Made by a program: the position numbers and the translations under genes. This document shows positions 6,642 to 7,740 of a DNA stretch of 7,740 nt, one piece after another. The first letter of the stretch is position 1. Every line of letters starts with the position of its first letter. The notes beneath the pieces are model-generated. The model was given only the letters and a program-made list of their open reading frames with translations. It searched no databases and had not been told where the DNA came from. The DNA is from an uncultured Bacteroidota bacterium (GTDB lineage: Bacteria > Bacteroidota > Bacteroidia > Chitinophagales > Chitinophagaceae), in NCBI GenBank assembly GCA_946479535.1, contig CAMLGP010000114.1:1-7740 (forward strand), in the 5' to 3' direction.

Positions 6642-7740
6642 ATGTGTATGAAATTAAACCAAACGACTCGCTTGCCACTATTGCTGCTATGTGGAATCAT
6701 TGCATTATTACTATGTAATGGTAGTGTATTTGCACAAACAGCAAAAGTTAGTGGTACAATTATCAATGAACGTACCTCCGCACCAGCTTCCGGAGCTACG
6801 ATTGCAGTAAAGAATACCAGCCGGTATGCCGTTTCTGATGAAAAAGGAAATTTTACCATTGAAGCATCACCCGGGAATGTACTTATTATTACGATGATAG
6901 GTTTCCAGCGGACGGAAGTAACAGTTGGCAATAGCAACACTATTGAAGTAAAACTTCGTGAAACTGTTCTGCAATTGGATGATGTGGTAATAATTGGTTA
7001 TGGCCAGACAAAACGAAAAGATGTTACAGGGGCTATTTCTTCCATAACGGGTGATGAACTGAGAAAAACACAATCTGCCACATTTGAACAGGCTTTACAG
7101 GGAAAAGTTGCGGGTGTAATGATCCAGCAGGTATCAGGCCAACCAGGAGGTGGCGTATCAATCCAGATACGCGGAGTGTCTTCTATTAGTGGTACCAACT
7201 CTCCATTGTACGTAATTGATGGTGTTATTATTCCTCCGGTCAATGATCCCGGCAGAGGTTCCAATCCTTTAAATACTATCAATCCTGCTGAAATAGAATC
7301 AATAGACGTATTGAAGGATGCTTCCGCAACTGCCATATATGGCTCGCAGGCAACCAATGGCGTAATTATTATTACTACAAAAAGGGGTAAGGTGGGGCCG
7401 CCGCAGATATCTTATGATTTCTATACCGGTTACCAGGTGATTCCAAATAAACTCCCGGTAATGAATCTGCAGCAGATGGCCGGTTTCCTCAATGACCGCG
7501 CAAAAGTATGGGGCTTTGATGCGAGACCTGAATTTGTGAATCCTCAATACTTAGGTAAGGGTACTGACTGGCAGGATGAATTATTTGGAAAAGCACCGGA
7601 GAACAGTCATACCATTACAGCAAGCGGTGGCGATGCAAGAACCCAGTATCTACTATCAGGCTCTTATTTTGACCAGAAAGGAATTGCGCTTGGCTCCAAC
7701 TTTAAAAGGTATTCCGTACGATTGAATTTAGATAACAAAA
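6642..7740 (+). CDS. SusC/RagA-family TonB-dependent outer-membrane transporter, 3'-truncated
   Basis: Outer-membrane oligosaccharide importer powered by TonB, expected to pair with a SusD-like lipoprotein. 366 codons are visible and the frame is open to the right edge; family members are usually about 1000 residues, so only the N-terminal third is here. Residues from 6642: signal peptide 1-31 (hydrophobic LPLLLLCGIIALLL, cleavage after SVFA); carboxypeptidase-regulatory-like beta domain ~35-105 (KVSGTI, DEKGNFTI); plug domain ~113-250, beginning with the typical LDDVVIIGYGQTKRKDVTGA and including QGKVAGV, IRGVSSI and PLYVIDGV; the SusC/RagA signature IDVLKDASATAIYGSQATNG at 221-240 followed by VIIITTKRG; barrel strands from ~256. 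There is no STN domain between signal peptide and beta domain. A second in-frame ATG at 6648 (MKLNQ) is an equally good signal-peptide start; 6642 was preferred because its upstream bases are more A/T-rich. Confidence 0.95.
   Translation, partial: MCMKLNQTTRLPLLLLCGIIALLLCNGSVFAQTAKVSGTIINERTSAPASGATIAVKNTSRYAVSDEKGNFTIEASPGNVLIITMIGFQRTEVTVGNSNTIEVKLRETVLQLDDVVIIGYGQTKRKDVTGAISSITGDELRKTQSATFEQALQGKVAGVMIQQVSGQPGGGVSIQIRGVSSISGTNSPLYVIDGVIIPPVNDPGRGSNPLNTINPAEIESIDVLKDASATAIYGSQATNGVIIITTKRGKVGPPQISYDFYTGYQVIPNKLPVMNLQQMAGFLNDRAKVWGFDARPEFVNPQYLGKGTDWQDELFGKAPENSHTITASGGDARTQYLLSGSYFDQKGIALGSNFKRYSVRLNLDNK

Overview
The window looks like part of a glycan-foraging gene cluster, a polysaccharide utilisation locus (PUL), from a member of the Bacteroidota. 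The evidence is a hybrid two-component regulator with a propeller sensor, a secreted PA14-bearing GH31 glycosidase and a SusC/RagA-type TonB-dependent transporter, all on the + strand. This combination is a hallmark of that phylum. The moderate-to-low GC content, AT-rich spacers and protein style would suit a Chitinophagaceae/Sphingobacteriia-like genome, but the family assignment is only an impression.

Layout. Positions 3-3653 hold the 3' part of a hybrid two-component system (HTCS) gene whose N-terminus lies off the left edge. Positions 3654-3763 are the only sizeable intergenic gap (110 nt). It holds a 7-bp direct repeat with 22-bp period, an 8-bp inverted repeat, a weak Bacteroidetes -7-like box and a Shine-Dalgarno-like AAGGA. 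Positions 3764-6628 encode a complete 954-residue secreted GH31 enzyme, most likely an alpha-xylosidase of the xyloglucan-active, PA14-containing type. After a 13-nt spacer, a SusC-like receptor gene starts at 6642 and runs off the right edge (366 codons visible of an expected ~1000). There is no gene-free stretch longer than 300 bases, and I saw no tRNA, rRNA, CRISPR array or insertion sequence.

Likely joint function. The HTCS would sense a breakdown oligosaccharide in the periplasm and, through its cytoplasmic AraC-type domain, activate the GH31-susC transcript. The SusC-like protein (with a SusD partner expected just beyond the right edge) would import oligosaccharides across the outer membrane. 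The GH31 enzyme would remove alpha-linked side-chain or terminal sugars from them. Xyloglucan oligosaccharide is the best substrate guess, but it rests on GH31 family resemblance alone, since no other glycosidase gene is visible. I see a well-formed PUL segment rather than an undescribed system. The least explained part is the regulatory gap at 3654-3763.
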